Shown here: in pieces, positions 50,818 through 61,919 of the stretch | Numbering within the stretch: position 1 is the first letter of the stretch | Layout: each line of letters opens with the position of its first letter | NCBI GenBank assembly: GCA_013399115.1 | Contig: VXAA01003831.1 | Location: forward strand, 124,001 to 188,000 | Origin: Anseranas semipalmata | Lineage: Eukaryota; Chordata; Aves; Anseriformes; Anseranatidae | Reading direction: 5' to 3' | Length of the DNA stretch: 64,000 nt | The notes under the pieces: model-generated | The model's input: only the letters and a program-made list of their open reading frames with translations | Database searches by the model: none | What the model was told of the DNA's origin: nothing | Translations under genes and position numbers: made by a program

Positions 50818-52146
50818 CAGAATCACAGAATCACAGAATGGTTGAGGTTGGAAGGGACCTCTGGAGGTCATCTAGTCCAACCCCCCCTGCCAAGGAGAGC
50901 ACATTGCACAGGATCGCATCCAGGCAGGTTTTGAATATCTCCAGAGAAGGAGACTCCACGGCCTCTCTGGGCAACCTGTTCCAGGGCTCTGTCACCCTCA
51001 CAGGAAAGAAGTGCGTTCTCATATTCAGCCGGAACTTCCTGTGCTTCAGTTTGTACCCATTGCCTCTTGTCCTGTCGCTGGGCACCACTGAAAAGAGTCC
51101 GGACCCATCCTCTTGACACCCTGCCATTGGATATTTGTACACATTGATAAGATCCCCTCTCAGCTTCTCTTCTCCAAGCTAAACAGGCCCAGCTCTCTCA
51201 GCCTGTCCTTGTATGAGAGACGCTCCAGTCCCCTCATCATCTCGGTAGCCCACTGCTGGACCCGCTCCAGGAGCTCCATGTCCCTCTTGTACTGGGGAGC
51301 CCAGAACTGGACACAATGCTCCAGGGGTAGCCTCACCAGGGCTGAGCAGAGGGGGAGGATCACCTCCATCAACCTGCTGGCAACACTCCTCCTAATGCAC
51401 CCCAGGATACCATTGGCCTTCTGGGCCACAAGGGCACATTGCTGGCTCATGGGTAACCTGCTGTCCACCAGGACTCCCAGGTCCTTCTCTGCAGAGCTGC
51501 TTTCCAGCAGGTCAGCTCCCAACCTGGTGCATGCGGTTATTCCTCCCTAGGTGCAGGACCCGGCACTTGCCATTGTTGACCGGTTCCTCACCACCCAATG
51601 CTCCAGCTTGTCCAGGTCCCTCTGTATGGCAGCACAGCCCTATGGGGTATCAGCCACTCCTCCAAGCTTCATGTCATCTTGCTGAGGGTGCACTCTATTC
51701 CATCATCCAGGTATTGATGAATAAGGTGAACAGGACTGGACCCAGTACAGACCCCTGGGGGATACCGCTAGCTACAGGCCTCCAACCAGACTCAGCGCCT
51801 CTGATCACAACCCTCTGAGCTCTGCCATCCAGCCAGTTCTCAATCCACCTCACTGTTCACTCATCCATCCCACACTTCCTGAGCTTGCCTATGAGGATGT
51901 TATGGGAGACAGTGTCGAAAGCCTTGCTGAAGTCAAGGCAGACAACACCCACTGCTCTCCCCTCACCTACCCAGCCAGTCATTCCATCACAGGAGGCTAT
52001 CAGATTGGTTAAGCATGATTTCCCCTTGGTGAACTCATGCTGACTGCTCGTGATCACCTTCTTATCCTCCACGTGCTTGGAGATGACCTCCAGGATGAGT
52101 GATTCCATCACCTTTCCAGGGATGGAGGTGAGGCTGACTGGCCCGT
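50818..52146 (-). mobile_element. CR1 LINE copy B, 5'-truncated, inverted relative to copy A
   Basis: A CR1 copy of about 1.33 kb on the minus strand. Its 3' terminus is at the left, where the + strand reads AATCACAGAATCACAGAATGG, the reverse complement of the CR1 terminal repeat, then GGTTGGAAGGGACCTCTGG. Going right it passes the ORF2 C-terminus (TTGCCTCTTGTCCTGTCGCT, CTCAGCTTCTCTTCTCCAAG) and the RT domain, and it is truncated near 52146 just upstream of the PVSLTSIPGKVMESLI segment. The sequence stays close to the family wording, so this is younger than the fragments at 27, 43.5 and 46.3 kb. Confidence 0.95.
50870..52146 (-). pseudogene. CR1 ORF2 reverse-transcriptase remnant (copy B), broken
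   Basis: Minus-strand motifs run from high to low coordinates: PVSLTSIPGKVMESLI, SQHEFTKGKSCLTNLIAS, CLDFSKAFDTVSHNILIGKL (about 52146-51860). An interrupted region follows, then [60 protein letters not shown] (51522-51160), then the C-terminus with [17 protein letters not shown] and [18 protein letters not shown] (51142-50831). The conserved FADD box should lie near 51675, but the + strand reads ATGTCATCTTGCTGAGGGTG, so bases encoding it appear to be deleted. Several frame changes separate the readable pieces. The endonuclease and 5' RT are absent. It is inactive. Confidence 0.9.
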
Positions 52147-55100
52147 CATCAAACCAGCTGGTTTGATGTCTGCTTCGTGACTGAGGCTGCAGTAGGAAAC
52201 CAAATGTTTGTGATTGTTCTTTTACCGTCCAAATGGACAGAACTTCCATTTTCTTTCCACTTCAGCCTCATGTGTGACTCCCAGACTACTTACCTTGTAA
52301 CAGCCATATATGCACACTATTTGAAAGTGGTACGTGTGTGCCCTCCAGAGACGGTGGCTTCCAGCTGTGCCCACTTGAGTCTCTGTCCGTGCGTAGGCAA
52401 AACCAGAAATACCCATTTCTGATGTTGGCCCCTAGCACAGGCATGCTGCAAAGAAGCCCATAGGATATCTGCAACTCCAGCTGAGGATGCTGGAGCATGG
52501 GTGTGAATGTATTTAATGGGAGGATGAAAGAAGTGATTGCACAGGTTTCAATTTGTGAGTTCAAATTTGTTTGTGAGTTCAAAGAATACAGACACCCGCT
52601 TGCAAAGACAAGAGTTGTTGCCATCATTCAAGCAAGTCTGGGAAACCCCTACGTAATACTGCTTTAATGCTGAAATTCAGTATCTTTCAGTTCAGTAGTT
52701 CCTTCTTTTCTTTTAATCTGGTTATAACTCAGTTCCCCGTTCCTTAACTACAGCTTTCTTTCCATCTACTTGCTAACAGACATGTAGGAAAACAGGAAGG
52801 ATGGAGGGAATTACCTTTCCCATTATTTAATTAGAAAACTAACTCCTAGAAACCTTTCTGTGGTCTTTGTATTTCTAAGTTTAGAATATGCTGTGCTTAC
52901 AAAGAAGATCTTTTAGCTTTGCTATTTTTAAGAAATGGAAGAAAATGATGTTATGTCCCTACATACCCTTTGTGTCTGCTTACATTTATCAAGTAAGGAA
53001 CGAAGAATATGCTAACTTGTTTTGTCATAAGAAGATAAGATGTAGTGGTGCTGTTCTCTAGTCCAGGCAACCCACATTTATTTGATATTCAGCCACCCTG
53101 GAAAGTTCATTTTGCTGCCAGCTGTTCTCCAAGGATCAGTCACAGAGATAACAGAGGCTTGAGAGCTCTCAGCAGTATTCCCTCTTTTGCAAATGAGCAA
53201 GAAAGAGAGAAATGTTTATTTTTTTCTGCATTGCTAGCCAGGAACCTGCTCTGCACACACTGCTGTTGGTGCCCTATTTCCTCATGCAGTAGGTGTTGCC
53301 ATGTCCTAAAGAAGGGGAGCAGTTGAATGCCAGGAGAAAAGAACTTCAGTGCAGAGGAGGATTTTAGTGAAACAAGGATCATTGCTTGACTCCTTTGCTT
53401 TCTCCTGTTACATCCTGCATCTCAGCATCTGGAATTTGTGCTTGGCGGCAGCGCTGAACTGGAGTCATCGCATTCCCAGCGGCAGCAGCACGCTCTGCCC
53501 TCTACGGCTGCTAATGCCGGTCCACCTCGCGACCCTGGGGCACAGACACGGCCACAATGCCGTGTCTCTGAGGGGGCTTTGTGTTTGGTGCTCACTATTG
53601 GTAAGCTTGTTGGAGCACGGTCCTAGACAAAGTTTCCTTCAGTCAGGCTCACAAAAGTCAAAAATTCGGTCAGTTGAAACGGGACCAATTTTCCTTCTAA
53701 CATCTCGGTGAGATTGGGTAGCACAGTGATACCAAACCTGCCGTTGGTGGCCCATTGAAACTCCTCTCCGCTTGACCCGTGATGTCACGCAGAAGGCTGT
53801 GCTACAGCAGTAATGGCTCCAGGCTCCTGCCGTACGCTGAAGGCAATTGCAGCAGCCTCGACAGCCTTCCAGGCCTGCGGTCCTGTCCGTTCAGCCCATG
53901 GGCTTAGCCGATCTCCCGAGCACCATGGAGCTCGGCATGCCTCCCTGAGCCAGAGGAGATGTCTTAGGGCACAGGCGCCTTCAGTCAGCATTGAGGCACA
54001 GAAAGGAAAGCTGCCTGATTTTTTTACTGTTACCGTTTTCCTGAGGGTGTGTGCTATTTTTAAGATAAAAGAAAGTAAGACACGTTTCAAACGTGCGTAA
54101 TGAATGTCGCTGAAAAATACCTGAAAGATGTTTTTTTTCCTACTCTGTTTTTTGTGCTCAGGAAGGAGAAATGAATCACTCAAGTGACCTATCATTTTGA
54201 TACTGATGGTTTTTACTTTGCTTTTACATAGAAAGTATGTCACCCACCTGACTGTATAGAGCTAAAACATATAGTCAAAGCTGTGAAATGCCTTCTTTCA
54301 AATCCAGTTTACATTTTGCTTCAATACAAAAAAAATCAAAATTAACACCTGTATAAATAATCTTTCCCAACCTTGTCTTGGCCGATTAAAGACTTTTATG
54401 TGTTTTGATACTGTTGTTGCTGCTGTCTCCTACTATACACAATTTTTACTATTTTTGAGCCGAAGGATTACAAAAAAAAATGGTAACAGGAAGCTTTATA
54501 AGTGCATTTTTAGGCACTGTATTGAAATTTCATCTTAAAAATTACTAGAGGAAGCATAATTTGCTGTTAAAAGCCAGCACAATGAAAGTGTTTGGTAGCA
54601 CCAATCTTGATCAGCTCCTCAGATGATATAAATTGCAGCTAGAGTTCTTTAGGTAAGGTGGACAAGGGCTGTGCAGAGATCAGTGCAAGTGCAAGTACAT
54701 CTCCTCAGCTCTAGGACTGAATCACGCCACAAAACACATGCCTCAGGTGCTACCTTATTGAAGGAGAGGTTCTTCAGGGCAAAACAAAGGGACTGGCATA
54801 GTAACACAGCTTCAGGACTGCAGATTGGAAACAATTAATGCTTTTGGAGCTACTAGAGGTGAGGAGGGTGCCTTTATCAAGGCTGGAAGGCAATGGCTAA
54901 GCTGCATGCGCGGGGCGAGGCGCGCTGGGGTGGTGTGGGTCAGTAATGGTTCTCCTGCGGACTCTTCGCCTCCCGTGGCACGCTGAGCACTCTTTGCCCA
55001 GCTTTTGGCTGCTGCCTGGGAGGCTCCCTCACTCGGCTCTTGAGAACTCCCGGAGTCAGAATGCGGATGGTATGAGAAACGCTGCCAATGTCTTTCCGAG

Positions 55101-56593
55101 ACGGTAAATATTTTATTGGTGTGTTCTGCGCTTGGAGGAACGGATAGTTCTGGTGTTAGAGGTCAAGGAAGTTTTATTATGGGAAAGTAAAAAATTCTGT
55201 GGGGTTTCACAGCTAGCTCTCCGAAAAGAATAAATTCCTTTGGAATTTCAGTTTTCATTGGAATTTCTTTCCAAAAATGAAAATAGAGAAATGATTTTTT
55301 TAAAAGCAACGTTTCTGAATTAATATCCAGGATAAAATAGCTTAGTTCGTATGATCCCTGTCAAAAGCAAAAACTCAGTCAAAAACATGCCAGATCTAAA
55401 CATGTACTTGAATAATATTATTGTGACATGTAATATTTACAAGTGAGCTTACTATCATGAAGTAATGGGCAGTGTTGCATTGGGGCATCTCAGTTGCATC
55501 CTTTTTGTCACCTAGCTAAATGTAAGGGTCTACTTAAGCAATCTTAGCCAGGTCTGTACTCCAGCCATTTGTGGATTACGTGTGTATGCTTTGCCGACAC
55601 AAGCCTCTAGTGTAGGTAAAGCCAGAAAGGCAAATCCTGTGCTTATCCTAATTTGTATTTTTTGTATAGAGGTACTCCCACTGGTAGAAGTGTGATTTGA
55701 CAATGTGATTGCAATAGCACCTTTTCCTGGCTGAACTATCCCAGTGATAAATTGCTCTCCATCACATCACATATCATCTACAAACGAGGTAGTTATGCTT
55801 CTAGATTTGGTACATGCTTGTATGCATTGGTTCTTCAGACATCCGTATCTGCACATGTCATTCAGGAAGAGTGATGATGTCTAACCCAGCACAGAATTCA
55901 ACGTAAGAGAAACCCCTTTGGCAAGAAGCAGTATAGGTATACAGCTCTTTACCAAAAAAAACAACACCGGAGAGCCAAACAAACACCACCAGTTTGAGCC
56001 TCCACCCAGAAATCTGGCAATCTAAATTACACTCTCTTATTGAGCAGTACTTCCCTCCGCAGGAACAATGAATCAAATGAAAGGGCTTAAGTAAATAAAT
56101 CTTTACACTTCCCTGTTCTTTCTACCTCCCAATTAATCATACGTCATTTTGGAAAACCTAAGTAATCCACAGCAGGAGGCAGAACTACTATCACGGATGC
56201 GTTGGCAGCGTCATGCTGTCCTCCAGGAGCTGCGAGCAGCTGCTGAGGTGGCTCGCTTTCCCCTCCTGTCCTTATCCCCTGCAGGGGCAGGCTGACCAGG
56301 TCGCGGGGTGGGCACCAGCTGCAGCCGAACCCTCTCCAGGCCTGATCCCCGCGTGTTGTGCCAGCCGGAGCTCCGCTGCTGGCTTTGCCGTTAGTTGCTG
56401 CTGCTAGCTGTGACTGCTGCTCTGGCAGCCAGTTTCCTGACAACTCCCTTCTCTGGTCTTTTCAGCCTACCTCGCAGCAGGCCCTGTGGTGTTTCTGATC
56501 CTTTACAAAAAGTGCAGCGAGGCAAGCAACCACGCAGAGCCCCAGCTGCACAGAACAGGCTTACTGAACTAAGTCTTCTTTCTTTCCTTAAGT
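52147..56593. other. Noncoding, presumed intronic; no gene seen
   Basis: GC-richer patches with some CpG occur at about 53,440-53,600, 53,770-53,960, 54,900-55,060 and 56,190-56,420. Each carries overlapping frames of 60-150 codons with no recognisable domain. TTTGTGAGTTCAAA is directly repeated near 52552-52582. The rest is AT-rich. Confidence 0.5.
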
Positions 56594-56951
56594 AGAAAAG
56601 GAAAAAGAAAAGGAAAAAGAAAAAGAAAAGGAAAAAGAAAAAGAAAAGGAAAAAGAAAAAGAAAAGGAAAAAGAAAAAGAAAAGGAAAAAGAAAAAGAAA
56701 AGGAAAAAGAAAAAGAAAAGGAAAAAGAAAAAGAAAAGGAAAAAGAAAAAGAAAAGGAAAAAGAAAAAGAAAAGGAAAAAGAAAAAGAAAAGGAAAAAGA
56801 AAAAGAAAAGGAAAAAGAAAAAGAAAAGGAAAAAGAAAAAGAAAAGGAAAAAGAAAAAGAAAAGGAAAAAGAAAAAGAAAAAGAAAAGAAAAAAGGAAAG
56901 AGAAAGAAAAAGAGAAGGAAAGGAAGAAAGAAAAGAAAGAGAGAGCGAGAA

Positions 56952-56982
<31 letters not shown>

Positions 56983-57072
56983 GAAAGAAAGAAAAAAGAA
57001 AGGAAGAAAGAAAAAGAAAAAAATGGAAAAAAAGAGAAAAAGAAAGAAAAAGAAAGAAAGAAAGAAAAAGAA
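56594..57072 (+). repeat. Purine-only tandem array, 18-bp unit, grading into (GAAA)n-like sequence
   Basis: From about 56608 to 56885 the unit AAAAGGAAAAAGAAAAAG repeats about 15 times with almost no variation. It then degrades into irregular GAAA/GGAAA/GAGA repeats to 57072. The + strand is free of pyrimidines from 56594 to 56945 (352 nt). In the whole 479-nt tract only a C (56946) and a T (57024) interrupt it. The three long minus-strand frames here (237, 181 and 172 codons of Phe, Leu, Ser and Pro) arise because a pyrimidine-only strand cannot contain a stop codon. They are not genes. Array length may be unreliable in the assembly. Confidence 0.97.
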
Positions 57073-60000
57073 TCTTCTTGGAACCTTTTTCCCCACATAC
57101 ACACATTTCTCCACTTCTCAGGACTAGAACAGCTTATTCAGACTACTGTTTACCCCAGATATATTCGGCATAGGGAAAGTGCCCAAGTTTATGCAAACGT
57201 GTATGTACGTACCATTTTCTACACATCCATGTTTTAACTTTAATGTTTTAACATAAAGGCCCCAAATACTAGAAAATAAATGTCTGAATAAGCCTGATAC
57301 AGCACAGTCTTTTGTTTCATCTCATTCGGTTCCCTTTCCTCGCTAGCAGATGCCAGCAGATGTTGTTCCTTCTCCAGGCTCTGGAGAAGACTGCTCACTG
57401 CAGGAGTTCTCGACAAAGGGCTGCTCTTCAGACCACATACTTTCACAGGAAAAAATGACTGAATTTGTCTAAGCTCCTATTGCTGCAGTGGCAACACTCT
57501 CAAATGAGGAATTCTGAGTTCTGAGATGCTTGGTTAGCACTCTGGTGATGGGAGTTTCTGAAGTTACTGGCTTTCCTTTTCTCAGGCTGCACTCTCAGTG
57601 TACAGCAAGGTTCAGGGGTGAAAAACTGCTACGAAACGGATCAAGTTTCTGGCCTGAAAGGAAGTTCTGAAATTACCACAGAAGGCCTGCTTGTACAAGA
57701 TTTCTGGTACCGTTTCACAGAGCATCAAATAGTTCAGATAAGCTTCAGAGAAGTATTCTGACTTTTGGGTGCTTATCTCCAACTCTAGATCTTTTGAAGT
57801 TTACCCCTCACATACCAAGTCCTTGTCCTTTAAACAGAGCTTCTTCTAAATGAGATAACTAAAATTTCTTTGTGTCTTCTCAGAGAACCCATATGCTCAT
57901 TTATGATCCACAGCAGGAAGGCTAAATTAACCCCGCCATCATTTACTGAAGTATTACCAAATGGCATTATTTATACTAGCTTTAGCCCTAAGTCCCTATT
58001 TCCAGGGGCAGTGTATCTTAGAATAGTACAGAAAGGATGTTTTCCTTTCCTTTGTGTCTTTGAGGCATGAATAATATAGACAGCTATAGACAGCTTCTTT
58101 AGGATCTCAGAATTCAATCGCTATTGAAAGAAGTTTGCAGGTTGAAATAATGTGGAGGTATTTATTTAAGTGTATTTTTGAAAAGCCTAAAGAGCAGATA
58201 GCAGATTAAAGATCACCTTTTTACCAAAAATTGTTATTTTTATATCAGTGGAGGTTTTCTAGCTCCTCATTACCTTCAGCATTCCTGTCCCCAGCACCAC
58301 CACCCCACCCTTCTTTTTTCTGGTACGTAGACAGCAGTTCCCTCCAATGCTCTGAAGCATAGAGGTCTCTCTGTCTTTTCTCTCATTTCCTTCCTTCGAA
58401 GTCTCCCTTCACGTTTCAGTGATGTAAAATAGCCAAGATAAGAAATAGCTGTCTCTTCCCAGGAGGAGACAGGGGACGGATGTGTAATTCAGAAGAACAA
58501 TTCCTTTTTTCCTACTGCCTTCCTGGGATGGGGGGTGGACAGGGGCAGGGGAAGTGAGAAATAAGTTAACCTCCCTTTTGCCAACTCTGCCAGCTATTTC
58601 TAGCAAAATAGACACAGCAAAGCGTGTCGGCACTTTACTGCTCTCCCCTTGAAAGCAGAAGATTGTTAAAAAGGGATAAGATAGGGAATGGGTGGCTAAT
58701 AACTTGTGTCTTCGGTCAGAATGCAAAAAAAATAGCCAAAAATTCTTTTTGTAATGCATCCCATTGCTGTTTTAGCATCTGGCATAGACTGTTGTCTTCA
58801 GTAGTGTAAGTCATGCATCATCTAGGTCTCCTGTTGCTAGAAGAAGATGAGAATTAGACTGTCACCACTGTGGGGTAATAGTCACAATTGCTGTGCATTT
58901 GTACAAAGATCAGTATAATGTGATTTGGGTCTATAAATGTTAAATAAGGAAAATTGTGTGGAGAAGGGGGGTTTCTGCTATTACAAGATTTTAAGAGCAG
59001 TTTTTAACATGCTTCTCATATTATTGTTGTGGTTTAATGAGGAAAACAGAAGAACTGATGTTTTAGCTACATAAAGTTAAAAAAAAAAAAAGCAGCACAG
59101 GAAAAACTTCTTTTTTGTCATGGGACTTAGTACGCATGATAGCAGGAATTCACAGCTGAGAATATCACACTTTATGATGGTGATGAAGTTCTCTAGTATG
59201 TGACGAGAGGCTTGTTTTGTCCATTTGTAAGGGAAATGGATTCAGTGGGACAACTGAGTTCAGATGTACTGGCTATTTGCACTGGGAGATGAGTGAGAAG
59301 AAAAAGGGCACAGGACAGTCACAAGAATTTCTAGGAAATTTGTTTCTATAGAGATCCTTTCTCTTGCTCAGCAAATTGAGGGGATGGGGAAATCCATAAG
59401 GGGCTTTGCTGTTCCCATTCTACATCTTGAAGGTTTGTTTTTGTCATGCCCATGTTCTCAGTTATCTTGCCTAGCTGCATCAGCTGTGACCTAGACTCCA
59501 AAATCTGGCTCGCATGTAATACAGAAGCACGTGAGCATCAGGAGGGAGAAGCACTTTCTTTAGATACTAAAGCCAGTGTTCTGTGTAACAGGGGACAGCA
59601 GGAATCACTAACGCCACAAAAGAAGGGATAATGTTAATGTGACTGTAATCCAGGGAGTTCTCCAAATGATCTGGTGACCTGCATGTTGTACAGCGAGAAA
59701 GAAGGAGCATGTGTATGCATGAAGATGGCAATGGGCAACAGTCAAAAAGGTCTGGGGAAATTATAATACTGTGCTTGGGTTATCAGAAATAAAAAATGCA
59801 GAATAAGTGTTCTGAATGGACTGTGTGAACAGCTGGCACCATGAAAACTGGGAGCTGTAGAGAAATGGTCCGACTGTGCTAAAAGATTGTACTGCAGCAG
59901 CAAAATTGAAATTGAAACAAAGGTAGCAGCTGATTTGGGATCTCCTGCTACTGAAAAGTAGTTGCCTTAGTGTAACCCAAGAGATGAGTGCATCAGAAGA

Positions 60001-61811
60001 AAGAGAAAAGTAAGGAAAAAGAGCCAGAAGAAAAATGATTATACTTCACAGCTGGAAAAAGAATTACACTTGTAAGTAAGTACACACTAAGGAAATAAGG
60101 AGGATGAGGTTTGGAGCAAATGCCTCCAATACTTGCTTTAGCATCTTTCCAATTCAGTTAAACAGGTTCCAGGATCTGACAGCTAGGAAAACCCTCTACT
60201 TACCTTTCAGGATATAAGAGTTCACAAACTACGCAATATAAACAGAGTGGGAATTTTCTGGGGAGCGTTGCTTATCTCACTAGACGAGGAATGAGGCTGT
60301 AGTCACGCAGGTAGTGGGTGCTTAACACTCAGCGCTCAGCACCTCAAAGAATACATGCTTGGTGAGAGCCATTTGTGAACAGCAGCTGTTGCTGACACGG
60401 CGTGATAGGACTTAAAGCCTTGTTACTGATCCAGCGTGGGTCAATACTGCTACCTATTCATGAAAAAGATCTTCCTTTCAAAAATCAAATGGAATAATTT
60501 ATTAAAGGCTGAAAAAAAAGAATGCAGAAGAAAAGATCTAGTTAAGAGGCAGCTCATGGAGCTATTTTGCCATGCCTTCAGCAATTCAAGCACTGAATCT
60601 CTTCTGTAGAAGTAAATTGTGAGAGGATACTGCTAGGAGGGGACAGTAGCAGAGTTCTGTCAGAAATGTTCAGGATCTATCCTGCTCAGAAAATATGGCA
60701 TAGAAGTTGACTGCTCTGTGAAGAGGGAGAAGAAAGACAAGATAAATACGCAGTTTTCTGTGTTACCTCCTGCTGCTTGAAAATGAAGCTGTGGCTTTGC
60801 ATAGGAGAGCAAAGGACCCCTAGAGAACAGTTTGACAGTGGCTGAGGCATATCTGTGATAATGATTCACTGGAATCGTGCGTCCTTAGTCTACACATGGA
60901 GAGCTGTTGTCCTCTACCAGGCCTTGGAGTGTGGCGGAGTCTTGTGTCTTATGTCAAGTAAAAGCCACAGGGTTTTCATGTTTGGGAGCTTAGAGTGGCC
61001 TCCCCACTGTCCTAATAAGGTGGTACCTGCCCAAGACATTGACATGTTGCTGGTCTCTAATCTGAAGATCTCTTCCAAGTAGATGTATGAGATGTCATCT
61101 GTGAGGTTTCAGGGAGGCAAGCAAGGAGATAGAGCTTGGATTTTTTTGATAAGCAGTACTGTGACCCTTTAACATGAATGTTGCAGTCCCAGGTTATTTC
61201 CATGCCATTGCTGATAAAGCATTTCTAAGCTCTATTCTTGGGCTTTGGGCATTCTGGCTCAAAATCAACATCTTGAGTTGACATCACCTGTGAGAAGTTT
61301 CAGAAAAAAGATGTTCATGGCAAAGCTGAATACATAAATCCAATCTGCTGGTTGCCTCCTCTGGATTTCTAATTCAATTACTCCTGAGGTACATGCGGTA
61401 TACAGCTTATGCAGGAAACGGGTTCTGGATCAGGCATCACTTACAAGTTGCTAAGACATTTGAGCTTGATGAGCACTGAGGGGTCCGTCCTACCTCTTTT
61501 AAGAGTCAAGACTATCTCATTTCTTATACAGAGAAATATAGGTGTATTCCTTCATTTATTCTTGTTTGTTTTCTACTCTTTACTGCCGAGGCATGAACAT
61601 TTTTGGATTTTCATAGATCCATTTGCAAAGACAAGCATATAATGAAAAAGGATGTGAAAGAAAAGCCAAGTGACATCACTTAAGTCAGTTTAAAGAAGCT
61701 TGATATTTGGTTGTTTATAATCTCAGTATGTTAGTTGTTTGTACTGTGATAAGAGCATTTTTGGTGTGGAGACTGAGCCACAAGACTTAAAACAGCAATG
61801 CAGACAGTGTT
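57073..61811. other. Noncoding, presumed intronic; no gene seen
   Basis: AT-rich to average composition. Only frames below about 120 codons occur, with no recognisable domain. A-runs lie near 59078-59091 and AGACAGCTAT is tandemly repeated near 58078-58098. No transposon is recognised. Confidence 0.6.
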
Positions 61812-61919
61812 TGTCTATTGGATAGAGTAATGGACTGGAAGGCAGGAAGGTCTCGGGTCCTAGACCAAGCTGAACTGGTGACTCATCGTGTGACTCTGGG
61901 AAAGTGCGTTCAACTCCAT
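61812..61919 (+). mobile_element. MIR-like tRNA-derived SINE (ancient amniote SINE)
   Basis: The order of motifs matches MIR-type SINEs: an A-box region GGATAGAGTAATGGACTGG, then GGCAGGAAGGTCTCGGGTCC, a B-box-like GGTCCTAGACC, then CTGGTGACTCATCGTGTGAC and TCTGGGAAAGTGCGTTCAAC. These correspond to MIR landmarks GTGGTTAGAGCA-GGACT, AGGAGACCTGGGTTC, GGTTCGAATCC, GCTGTGTGACC and TTGGGCAAGTCACTT. It lacks the usual end (TCCCCATCTGTAAAATGGGG) and is diverged, as expected of an element older than birds. The call is from remembered consensus, without alignment. Confidence 0.7.

Noticed and set aside
56391..57114. Three long minus-strand frames (237, 181 and 172 codons) rich in Phe, Leu and Ser
   Set aside because: They lie in a pyrimidine-only strand, which cannot contain TAA, TAG or TGA. 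The frames are a by-product of the tandem repeat.
61812..61919. A functional tRNA gene
   Set aside because: The A- and B-box-like words are present, but the sequence does not fold into a full cloverleaf and continues with MIR-type landmarks.
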